Of a stretch of 64,000 nt of DNA, positions 52,076-59,303 are shown one piece after another (within the stretch, counting starts at the first letter, position 1; each line of letters begins with the position of its first letter). The DNA is taken from positions 124,001-188,000 of the forward strand of contig NZ_JACHCQ010000003.1 of NCBI RefSeq assembly GCF_014205835.1, read 5' to 3'. Made by a program: the position numbers and the translations under genes. The notes beneath the pieces were generated by a model. It ran no database searches, had not been told where the DNA came from, and worked only from the letters and a program-made list of their open reading frames with translations. The DNA comes from Pedobacter sp. AK013 (GTDB lineage: Bacteria; Bacteroidota; Bacteroidia; Sphingobacteriales; Sphingobacteriaceae).

Positions 52076-52186
52076 AGGCTTTTCAGATTTCGCCTATGTT
52101 GGCCTAACATGAAACAAGTATCTAATTTTAAAATTCATTACTAAAAAAAGATACACCAAAAGGTATTTCCTAAGGACGAAAAAAAG
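52076..52186 (-). promoter_or_regulatory. Leader hairpin and regulatory box upstream of peptide F (copy S2)
   Basis: Minus strand AGGC pairs with GCCT (52,076-52,095), followed by CAAATGAGTAAG. The box is at 52,142-52,181 (plus strand AAAAAAAGATACACCAAAAG, then GTATTTCCTAAGGACGAAAA). The remaining bases to 52,423 show no gene; 52,205-52,320 repeats sequence from 51,241-51,330. Confidence 0.7.
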
Positions 52187-52423
52187 TAAGATATCGACAC
52201 GATTAACGGAACGGAGAAGAAAGTTCTTAATTAATGAGCAAAATCTGGTGCTAAGAAGGTTAAATAGTTTAGTTAAGAATCGGAAGCAGAGAATTCCAAT
52301 AAAAAAACCTACAAAATATCTACATATTTCATAGGTTATATACGTTCGTCAATCCAAATCGCTCGTTGAACAGAAAGAATATTACCTCTAACTGCTTATC
52401 AATAATTTAAATTATATGACTAT

Positions 52424-52564
52424 TCAATTAATAAAATCATTTAACCCTACAAGCACCCCATTTAAAAACTCCACCCTATTATCGTAGAGGAATACAAATA
52501 AGAGCAATAGTATAAAAATGGTATTAGCTACATTTTCATTTCTCTTGATTAATGGATTTTCCAT
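52424..52564 (-). CDS. Small membrane protein (46 residues), candidate immunity protein
   Basis: This starts M-E-N-P-L-I-K-R-N-E-N with a helix T-I-F-I-L-L-L-L-F-V-F-L-Y, then E-F-L-N-G-V-L-V-G-L-N-D-F-I-N. It shares the single span followed by F-L-N-G with the protein at 51,489-51,623. It lies on the same strand after the OstA-like gene. Similar small proteins beside bacteriocin genes protect the producer; here that is only suggested by place and size. Confidence 0.55.
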   Translation of the reverse strand: MENPLIKRNENVANTIFILLLLFVFLYDNRVEFLNGVLVGLNDFIN

Positions 52565-52704
52565 AAATTTTTATTTTATTTATTTAAATGCCTTTTCCTT
52601 TTTGAATTAAAAAGTAGATTATTAATAATACACAAATATTCCAAACGAAATCATTTGTAAATCTTCACTTGCTTGGCGTCTAAAATTAGTCGAAAAAAAT
52701 ATTT

Positions 52705-53076
52705 CTATTTAACCGAAAACTCTCCATAACTTCCCTTACGTAGGCTATCTGTCCCAGCAGTTTTCATGGTATAGTTTTTAGCAAAAATTTTCTCGTTTTT
52801 TTTATTAAAGATTATTTCGTCGGCTTCAATACTAAAATTCTTACATTTAAATTTTGCATTTCCGTTCAATGTTATAATAGATTTATCCCTACTCAATTTC
52901 GAAGAATTACTTGCTGACCATGTTATTGAATCCTTTTTTATTTGTGCTCTGTGATTCCAGTCAGCATCAATCTTACTGTGATTAACAAAAGCAGTGGAAA
53001 ATAGCGAACTACTGATCAAGCATAATATAAGTAAAACTGTTTTTACCCTTTGTATTTTCTTTAAAATAATTTTCAT
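52705..53076 (-). CDS. Exported OstA/LptA-like domain protein
   Basis: The 123-residue protein has a signal peptide (about 1-30). A short beta-rich domain follows with I-T-L-N-G-N-A-K-F-K-C-K-N-F-S-I-E-A-D-E-I-I-F, the strand repeat typical of LptA/OstA-like proteins. It is too short for a full LPS-transport protein. It lies 88 bases after peptide G on the same strand, and the context is the peptide locus, so it may interact with exported peptides or the outer membrane. The function is unknown. Confidence 0.55.
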   Translation of the reverse strand: MKIILKKIQRVKTVLLILCLISSSLFSTAFVNHSKIDADWNHRAQIKKDSITWSASNSSKLSRDKSIITLNGNAKFKCKNFSIEADEIIFNKKNEKIFAKNYTMKTAGTDSLRKGSYGEFSVK

Positions 53077-53164
53077 ATTGCTATCTGGTTGCTTTATTTG
53101 ACTAATATACTAAGTTACAATTCAAAAGATGAACTTATTTATTTTTAAATAAGTTCAAAAAACG

Positions 53165-53380
53165 TTAATATGCAGCTTGTCCAAAATAGATATCAACCCA
53201 ATCGGCAGGTCGATCTGGATGAAAGCCAGAACTGTCACTATAACCGCCGGATGGGCCAAACCAATAAGAATCTCCGAAACTTATCCCTGGTCTGTACCCT
53301 GTGTCGCCCCCGCCTATTTCTACGCTGCTTTTAGCATTCATCTCCAGAACACCAAAGTTTTTTAATTCTAATTTTTTCAT
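53165..53380 (-). CDS. Double-glycine leader peptide G (Gly/Ser/Tyr/Asp-rich core)
   Basis: The start at 53,380 (M-K-K-L-E-L-K-N-F-G-V-L-E-M-N-A-K) gives 71 residues; the longer frame reads through the leader hairpin region. The leader ends S-V-E-I-G-G-G. The core D-T-G-Y-R-P-G-I-S-F-G-D-S-Y-W continues S-G-G-Y-S-D-S-S-G-F-H and ends D-I-Y-F-G-Q-A-A-Y. It is hydrophilic and lacks Cys, unlike peptides D-F. Upstream is a leader hairpin and box. Confidence 0.72.
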   Translation of the reverse strand: MKKLELKNFGVLEMNAKSSVEIGGGDTGYRPGISFGDSYWFGPSGGYSDSSGFHPDRPADWVDIYFGQAAY

Positions 53381-53416
53381 TTCGCTTAATTTAAATTTTT
53401 GTTTCTTACTCTTTAA

Positions 53417-53521
53417 AGGCTTTTCAGATTTCACCTATGTTGGCCTAACATGAAACAAGTATTGGATATTAAAATTCGATTTAAAAAAAAGATACACTAA
53501 AAGCCTTTTTATCAGGACAAA
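53417..53521 (-). promoter_or_regulatory. Leader hairpin and regulatory box upstream of peptide G (copy S3)
   Basis: Minus strand AGGT pairs with GCCT through a U-G wobble (53,417-53,436), followed by TTAAAGAGTAAG. The box is at 53,483-53,521 (plus strand AAAAAAAAGATACACTAAAA, then GCCTTTTTATCAGGACAAAA). Confidence 0.65.
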
Positions 53522-53755
53522 ATATGGCTTAATAGATAATAATCCATCCAGATCATATATTTAAATATTATAATACAAATATGTATTTTAAAATAGTTTA
53601 TCCTTTAAGTATAAATATCGACTATAATTGTAATCGATATTATTAAATCAGCAAGATTTTTACCAATTGGATTGATTTTGTAAGAAGTAAAAACTAAATA
53701 ATAGTTTATTATTTTAAACCATACAATCTATTGGTTTGGTATAGATAAAAGGTTA

Positions 53756-53772
53756 TTTGGTGTATATTTTTT
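53756..53772 (+). promoter_or_regulatory. Box-like element in front of the divergent sensor operon
   Basis: TTTGGTGTATATTTTTT on the plus strand matches the core of the boxes that face the other way (TTTGGTGTATCTTTTTT on the minus strand at 51.2 and 52.2 kb). A related TACAATCTATTGGTTTGGTA precedes it. It lies 63 bases before the peptide gene at 53,835. Confidence 0.55.
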
Positions 53773-53834
53773 GGTGATTGTATTTAGAACTATCATTTTT
53801 AAACACATTTATTTAACTATCTAATATTACCACT

Positions 53835-54011
53835 ATGAAAAACAAAAAATTAGAAAAAAAGACTGTGTTTATTTTTAAGAAGAACAATCTTACCAATTTG
53901 ACAAAAGAACAGATGAAGAGAATTAATGGGGGTGGTCCCACTGGCGGTAATGATCCTTCAGCAGGAGTAACTTGCCCAGAAAAAACAATAAACCAAACAG
54001 TTAGTGACTAA
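53835..54011 (+). CDS. Lanthipeptide-like small peptide H
   Basis: This 58-residue protein begins M-K-N-K-K-L-E-K-K-T-V-F-I-F-K-K-N-N-L, continues T-N-L-T-K-E-Q-M-K-R-I-N-G-G-G and ends P-T-G-G-N-D-P-S-A-G-V-T-C-P-E-K. The leader resembles those of Bacteroidota class I lanthipeptide precursors (a K-x-x-I/L-x-x-L pattern, then Gly-Gly). The core has one Cys and some Thr and Ser. No LanB/LanC enzyme is in the window. It precedes the S41 protease and the two-component genes on the same strand and could be the signal they sense. Confidence 0.7.
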   Translation: MKNKKLEKKTVFIFKKNNLTNLTKEQMKRINGGGPTGGNDPSAGVTCPEKTINQTVSD

Positions 54012-54086
54012 TGGTACCAAAAAGAATTTAGAGTTGGGTATATTTCCCATTTACTCCCTGTTTCATCCCTTTCTATTTTATTAATA

Positions 54087-55508
54087 ATGAAATATATAGT
54101 TTGTTTTCTTTGCTTATTTTTATTTACACTTAATTTAATTGCCCAAAATTGTAACTGTAGTGATAATTTTCGCTTCTTAGCAGAAAAAATCAAAAAAAAT
54201 TATATTGGTTATCCTGATAAGGTAAATTCTTCAAATCAGTTACAATTTCAAAAATTCACCGATAGTTTACAACACATTGCTTCTGTTTCTAATCCCTATA
54301 GATGTTTAAGTTTAATGAGAGAATGGTTAAGTTTTTTTAAGGATAAACATATAGAATTCGGAATGGATTTTAATAAACTGTCCGCCGATTCGGTTAGATT
54401 ATTTTTCGCTAATGAAGAAAAAACAAGATGGACTGAAAGTAGTTTTAAGACGTATCTGAAACAAGGCGGAACAATCCTCGATAGTATAGAGGGAATATGG
54501 ACTACAGGTATATATGAAGTTGGGATAGTTAAAGACAACATAAAAACAGCACCAGAATTTATCGGCTTTGTAATAAAAGCAGATAGTGCAAGATGGATGC
54601 CACAACAAATAAAGTTTAAAATTGCAAAAATAGGCAATCAATATAAAACCATTTATTTTAATGGCGGCGATCATTCAGTTCAATACCCTAACTTAGTTGT
54701 TCAAAAAGACCTTTTAGATTTTGGCATTTTTGGAAAATGGAAAAGAGGAGAGAAAAAAAGTAAAACTTTATCACCTGTCAAATATATTGCTCCAGATCTA
54801 ATGTCTAGTTTTAAAGTTTTGGATAAACAGACTTCACTTCTTGTACTGCCATCATTTGATTTTAAATATAAACTAAGGATAGATAGCCTAATTGATAGTA
54901 ATAAAGATAATTTGGCAAATACAGAACATTTGATTATCGATATGCGTGATAATCCTGGAGGAATAACAGGTTGTTTTGACAAACTCCTTCCTTATTTATA
55001 TACCAACCCAATATATGTTGATGGAGGAATTGTGTTAGCCACCGAAGATAATATCCATGATGGTTTTGAAAAGAATTATCCTTACGCCACTACTGCTTTA
55101 AAAAAAACAATGAAAAAGAATGCTAAAAAATTAAGAACACATCAAGGAGAATTTTACAAGCTTTATACTGGTAGAACCATAAAATTTTCAAAAATTTTAA
55201 AAAGCCCCTCCCGTATATCTATCTTAATTAACGAACATACAGCCAGCAGTGGAGAGTTTTTCATTTTAAGAGCAGAGCAAAGCAAAAAAGTAACACTATT
55301 TGGTCGAAATACAGCGGGCTGTGTTGATTACGCAGATGTAATAATTACACATCCTCCATGTGACTTTTTTACATTAACCTACCCAGTAACAAAATCATTA
55401 CACGCTATAAAACGGCCATTAGATAATATAGGAATAGCTCCAAATGTTAGGATACCTGATAGCGAAAAAGATTGGGTAAGTTTTGTAAAAAACTATAAAA
55501 ATAATTAA
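54087..55508 (+). CDS. S41 family (C-terminal processing) peptidase
   Basis: This 473-residue exported protein has a signal peptide (cleavage after L-I-A-Q). An N-terminal helical domain contains paired cysteines (N-C-N-C). The S41 core has I-D-M-R-D-N-P-G-G (substrate cradle) and N-E-H-T-A-S-S-G-E with the catalytic Ser near 387. No PDZ domain is obvious, which is unusual for CtpA-like enzymes. It lies 75 bases after peptide H and two bases before the kinase gene. It might trim or destroy exported peptides, thereby tuning the signal; this is inference. Confidence 0.88.
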   Translation: MKYIVCFLCLFLFTLNLIAQNCNCSDNFRFLAEKIKKNYIGYPDKVNSSNQLQFQKFTDSLQHIASVSNPYRCLSLMREWLSFFKDKHIEFGMDFNKLSADSVRLFFANEEKTRWTESSFKTYLKQGGTILDSIEGIWTTGIYEVGIVKDNIKTAPEFIGFVIKADSARWMPQQIKFKIAKIGNQYKTIYFNGGDHSVQYPNLVVQKDLLDFGIFGKWKRGEKKSKTLSPVKYIAPDLMSSFKVLDKQTSLLVLPSFDFKYKLRIDSLIDSNKDNLANTEHLIIDMRDNPGGITGCFDKLLPYLYTNPIYVDGGIVLATEDNIHDGFEKNYPYATTALKKTMKKNAKKLRTHQGEFYKLYTGRTIKFSKILKSPSRISILINEHTASSGEFFILRAEQSKKVTLFGRNTAGCVDYADVIITHPPCDFFTLTYPVTKSLHAIKRPLDNIGIAPNVRIPDSEKDWVSFVKNYKNN

Positions 55509-55510
55509 CT

Positions 55511-56638
55511 GTGAAAAATAAACATAAAGTAATTATCTATCATATCCTTTTTTGGATTGCATACATGTTGTTAGGCAATCTTTTAGAATATGCAAAAGAT
55601 CCAACAAGCTATTTTTTTAGCATTGCAGATGTCTTTTTCACTCAATTCCCTAATATTTGTACAGTTTATTTATGCATTTTTGTCTGTTCTAAATATGGCA
55701 ATCCATTAAAACCTTTGCTGTTAATATTAGGGCTAACTCTAGCATTTGCCTTCTCTTTTGGCAACTGGTATATTACGGGTCATCATATAAGGCCACTTAT
55801 AAGTGCAGTTGGTCCTCCTCCACCCCCATTTAATTTCATACATTTTGGTGCCTCAGTATTATGGGTCTTTATTAGATATTCTATTTTAGGTATCGGTTAC
55901 TATTTCGCGAATGAGGGAATTAAACATCAAAAAAAACTACGCCTCATCGAAAAAGAAAAACATGAGGCAGAATATGCTTTCCTCCGTGCGCAGATTAATC
56001 CACACTTTTTAAACAATACGCTCAACTTCTTTTTTGCAAAATCGTTACCCTTATCGCAGGAATTAGCTGATGGCATTATGACACTTAGTCAAATCATGCG
56101 TTATTCCCTAGAAATGGATAAGGATGACCGAATGACTTTAATCGACGAAGAAATTGGGCACATCAACAACGTAATTAAAATTAACCAACTCCGTTTCAAC
56201 AATAAGTTGCAAATTGATTTTAATGTGAGTGGAAATACCGAAAATGTAAGGCTGATTCCATTAATTCTAATTACCATTGTAGAAAATATTCTGAAACATG
56301 GTAACTGTACAGAACAGGAACATCCTGTTAAAATAGCCTTAAGTATTGATGAAGTAAATCACAACATCCAACTCCATACATGGAATAAAAAGAAAAATGG
56401 ACCAAAAGAACTCTCGAGTGGTATAGGTATGGAAAACATAAAAAAACGCCTAGCCAATCATTACAAAAAAGGTTTTGCATTAAAAATCACTGAAACTGAG
56501 CTTGATTATAGTCTCGAGTTAATTTTACCTTACAATAAAGCAACCGATCAACAAGAAAAGCCAAGTTCATCTGATAATTTAGGATTTTTACAACATTTCA
56601 AGTTAACGCAAATTAACCCTCAACCATACATCTCATGA
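55511..56638 (+). CDS. LytS-type sensor histidine kinase
   Basis: The start is GTG at 55,511, two bases after the protease stop. Four membrane helices (about 8-28, 45-63, 68-88, 112-135) are followed by the His_kinase domain, with phospho-accepting His165 in I-N-P-H-F-L-N-N and a degenerate ATP domain (G-I-G-M-E-N-I-K-K-R-L). There is no separate sensor domain, so the ligand would contact the membrane helices, as in peptide-pheromone receptors. It overlaps the LytTR regulator gene by 4 bases. Confidence 0.92.
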   Translation: MKNKHKVIIYHILFWIAYMLLGNLLEYAKDPTSYFFSIADVFFTQFPNICTVYLCIFVCSKYGNPLKPLLLILGLTLAFAFSFGNWYITGHHIRPLISAVGPPPPPFNFIHFGASVLWVFIRYSILGIGYYFANEGIKHQKKLRLIEKEKHEAEYAFLRAQINPHFLNNTLNFFFAKSLPLSQELADGIMTLSQIMRYSLEMDKDDRMTLIDEEIGHINNVIKINQLRFNNKLQIDFNVSGNTENVRLIPLILITIVENILKHGNCTEQEHPVKIALSIDEVNHNIQLHTWNKKKNGPKELSSGIGMENIKKRLANHYKKGFALKITETELDYSLELILPYNKATDQQEKPSSSDNLGFLQHFKLTQINPQPYIS

Positions 56639-57360
56639 TTAATTGCATTGTTGTTGATGATGAAGACCATGCCATTGAAGTAATACAACATTACCTAAAA
56701 TCTGTTGCCGCAATACAGATTACCGCAACATTTACCAACCCTATTGATGCATTGAGCTTTTTAAGCAGTAGCCCGGTAGACCTCATTTTTTTAGATATCC
56801 ATATGCCGGAAATCTCGGGAATTGATTTCATCCAGACAATGAACAATAAAGAGGTACAGGTGATCCTTACTACCGCCTATAAAGAGTTTGCCACGGCTGG
56901 TTTTGATCTGGATGTGGTTGATTATTTAGTTAAACCTATCCCCCTGCCCCGTTTTTTACAAGCCATAAATAAAGCGCAAAAGATCATCAACAGCAAAAAA
57001 GCCAACATACCGGTTAACCAGCAGGATGATGATTATTTTATGGTTAAAACGGAAGCTAAAGGTAAAATGCTGAAAATTAATATTGCCGAAATTGATTTTG
57101 TTGAAGGCATGAAAAACTATATTGCTTTCCACCACAATGGCATTAGAACGCTCGCGCTCCTAACCATGAAGGATGTGGAGGAGAGATTGCCCAAAGCGCA
57201 ATTTATCCGTGTGCAGAAATCGTTTATAGTGGCGCTAAATAAAATCACTTCAATAGATGGAAACAGGATCATCTTAAAAGGGATTTCTGCAGAAATATTG
57301 ATTGGAGAAACCTACCGGAAAGATTTTCTGGACATGATGAAACAAAAGCTGTTGCTATAA
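56635..57360 (+). CDS. LytTR family response regulator
   Basis: The receiver domain (residues 1-120) has D-D-E at 8-10, phospho-acceptor Asp54 (F-L-D-I-H-M-P) and Lys near 104. The LytTR DNA-binding domain spans about 135-241 (I-D-F-V-E-G-M-K-N-Y, then R-V-Q-K-S-F-I-V). LytTR regulators such as AgrA, ComE and PlnC control peptide-based quorum sensing and bacteriocin operons. Boxes at 49.4-53.5 kb are candidate targets. Confidence 0.95.
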   Translation: MINCIVVDDEDHAIEVIQHYLKSVAAIQITATFTNPIDALSFLSSSPVDLIFLDIHMPEISGIDFIQTMNNKEVQVILTTAYKEFATAGFDLDVVDYLVKPIPLPRFLQAINKAQKIINSKKANIPVNQQDDDYFMVKTEAKGKMLKINIAEIDFVEGMKNYIAFHHNGIRTLALLTMKDVEERLPKAQFIRVQKSFIVALNKITSIDGNRIILKGISAEILIGETYRKDFLDMMKQKLLL

Positions 57361-57515
57361 ATTAGCATTCTAACAACCCATTAATTCATGGTTAAAGTGG
57401 CCGGATTTTAACCACAATATCCCTTTTATTAACTCAGCTTATCATTCAGTTACACAGTCAAACGTTTGCCCTATTTTCTTTACAGAATAATAGAATGGCC
57501 TACCCCAAAAAGCGT

Positions 57516-57523
57516 TATCTTTG
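57516..57523 (+). promoter_or_regulatory. Putative -7 element of the pruA promoter
   Basis: TATCTTTG fits TAnnTTTG exactly and lies 22 bases before the pruA start. No clear -33 box is visible. Confidence 0.45.
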
Positions 57524-57545
57524 TCCAAATCATAAAAAATAAAAT

Positions 57546-59180
57546 ATGCTTAAAGGATTTTTTAACGTACCTACCCCGGTTAACGAGCCCATTAACAGCT
57601 ATGCGCCAGGCACAAAAGAACGTTTGCTTTTAAAAGAGGCTATAGCCGATGCCCGTTCTAAACAATTGGAAATTCCGATGTTTATTGGCGGACAAGAGGT
57701 ACATACTAAAAATAAAAAGAAAGTAGTAGCGCCGCACGATCACCAACATGTACTGGCTACCTTTAGTTACGGCGATAAGAGCCATGTAAAACAAGCAATA
57801 GACGCTGCTTTGGCCGCCAAGGCAGATTGGGAAGCTTTAGCTTGGGAACATAGAGCTGCTATTTTTATGAAAGCTGCCGATCTATTTGCCACAAAATACC
57901 GCTACCAAATTAATGCAGCAACCATGCTTGGGCAAAGTAAAAATGCCTATCAGGCTGAAATTGATGCTGCTTGCGAACTGGTTGATTTCTTGCGCTTTAA
58001 CGTAAGTTACATGCATGATATTTATGGCCAACAACCGCCTGTATCGCCAAATGGCATGTGGAACAGAACAGAACAACGTCCTTTAGAGGGTTTTATATTT
58101 GCTTTAACACCTTTCAACTTTACGGCAATTGCGGGTAATTTACCTGCTTGTGTAGCGATGATGGGTAATGTGGTTGTTTGGAAACCTGCAGACACCCAAG
58201 TTTACGCAGCTAATGTAATTATGCAGGTTTTCCGCGAAGCAGGTTTACCTAACGGCGTAATTAATCTTATTTTTGCCGATGGTCCGGAAGTTGGCGATGT
58301 GGTTTTTAATCATGCTGATTTTGCTGGTATCCACTTTACAGGCTCAACAAAAGTTTTTCAGGAAATTTGGAAAACAATCGGAACAAACATCCATAAATAC
58401 AAATCATATCCACGGATAGTTGGCGAAACTGGTGGTAAAGATTTTATCCTGGTTCACCCAAGTGCAGATGTTGCTGCTTCGGTTACTGCAATTGTTAGGG
58501 GTGCGTTCGAATATCAGGGCCAAAAATGTTCTGCTGCTAGCCGTACTTATATCCCAAAAAGCTTGTGGCCTGAGATTAAAAAATTAATGATCAGAGATTT
58601 AGCTTCATTTAAAATGGGCGGAACAGAAGATTTCAGCAACTTTATTAATGCAGTTATTGATGAGCGTTCTTTCGATAAATTGGCTAAATATATCGATCAG
58701 GCTAAAAAAGATAAAGGTGTAGAAGTTATTGCCGGTGGCAACTACGATAAAAGCAAAGGTTATTTTATCGAACCTACTGTCTTAGTTGTTGACGATCCGA
58801 AATATACCACCATGTGTGAGGAACTTTTTGGCCCGGTATTATCTATATATATATATGAAGATCAAGAATTTGACCAGATTTTAGATATAATCGACACTAC
58901 TTCACCTTATGCATTAACCGGCGCTATTTTATCACAAGATAGATATGCGATAGAAAAAGCCAGTTATGCCTTACGCAATTCGGCTGGTAATTTTTACATT
59001 AACGATAAATGTACAGGTGCCGTAGTTGGGCAACAACCATTTGGTGGCGCAAGAGGATCAGGTACTAACGATAAAGCTGGCGCAATGATCAATTTATTGC
59101 GTTGGGTTTCTCCTCGTACCATTAAAGAAACTTTTAATCCTCCAACAGATTACCGCTACCCATTCTTAGCAGAAGATTAA
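57546..59180 (+). CDS. pruA: L-glutamate gamma-semialdehyde dehydrogenase
   Basis: It oxidises glutamate-5-semialdehyde (from proline via pyrroline-5-carboxylate) to glutamate with NAD+. The 544-residue ALDH fold shows catalytic Cys328 in G-Q-K-C-S-A-A-S-R and Glu294 in V-G-E-T-G-G-K-D. This is the stand-alone P5CDH type, found where proline dehydrogenase is a separate gene. No proline dehydrogenase is in the window. A promoter element lies just upstream and a terminator follows. Confidence 0.95.
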   Translation: MLKGFFNVPTPVNEPINSYAPGTKERLLLKEAIADARSKQLEIPMFIGGQEVHTKNKKKVVAPHDHQHVLATFSYGDKSHVKQAIDAALAAKADWEALAWEHRAAIFMKAADLFATKYRYQINAATMLGQSKNAYQAEIDAACELVDFLRFNVSYMHDIYGQQPPVSPNGMWNRTEQRPLEGFIFALTPFNFTAIAGNLPACVAMMGNVVVWKPADTQVYAANVIMQVFREAGLPNGVINLIFADGPEVGDVVFNHADFAGIHFTGSTKVFQEIWKTIGTNIHKYKSYPRIVGETGGKDFILVHPSADVAASVTAIVRGAFEYQGQKCSAASRTYIPKSLWPEIKKLMIRDLASFKMGGTEDFSNFINAVIDERSFDKLAKYIDQAKKDKGVEVIAGGNYDKSKGYFIEPTVLVVDDPKYTTMCEELFGPVLSIYIYEDQEFDQILDIIDTTSPYALTGAILSQDRYAIEKASYALRNSAGNFYINDKCTGAVVGQQPFGGARGSGTNDKAGAMINLLRWVSPRTIKETFNPPTDYRYPFLAED

Positions 59181-59191
59181 TATTTACATAG

Positions 59192-59221
59192 AAGGCCAGA
59201 CATCATTGTTTGGCCTTTTTT
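59192..59221 (+). terminator. Terminator after pruA
   Basis: AAGGCCAGAC pairs with GTTTGGCCTT and runs into Ts, 12 bases after the stop. Confidence 0.85.
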
Positions 59222-59303
59222 ATGTATATGATCCCTTTTGCAATGAGGATTGAAGAGAAGCGATTGCCTCGCTTAAATTTATCAAACACTATCCTTTCTA
59301 ACC

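Noticed and set aside
52584..52661. 25-codon hydrophobic frame (minus strand) ending L-I-Q-K-G-K-G-I
   Set aside because: It resembles a small membrane protein but has no ATG, GTG or TTG after the upstream stop, so I did not call it. It may be a decayed relative of the F-L-N-G proteins.
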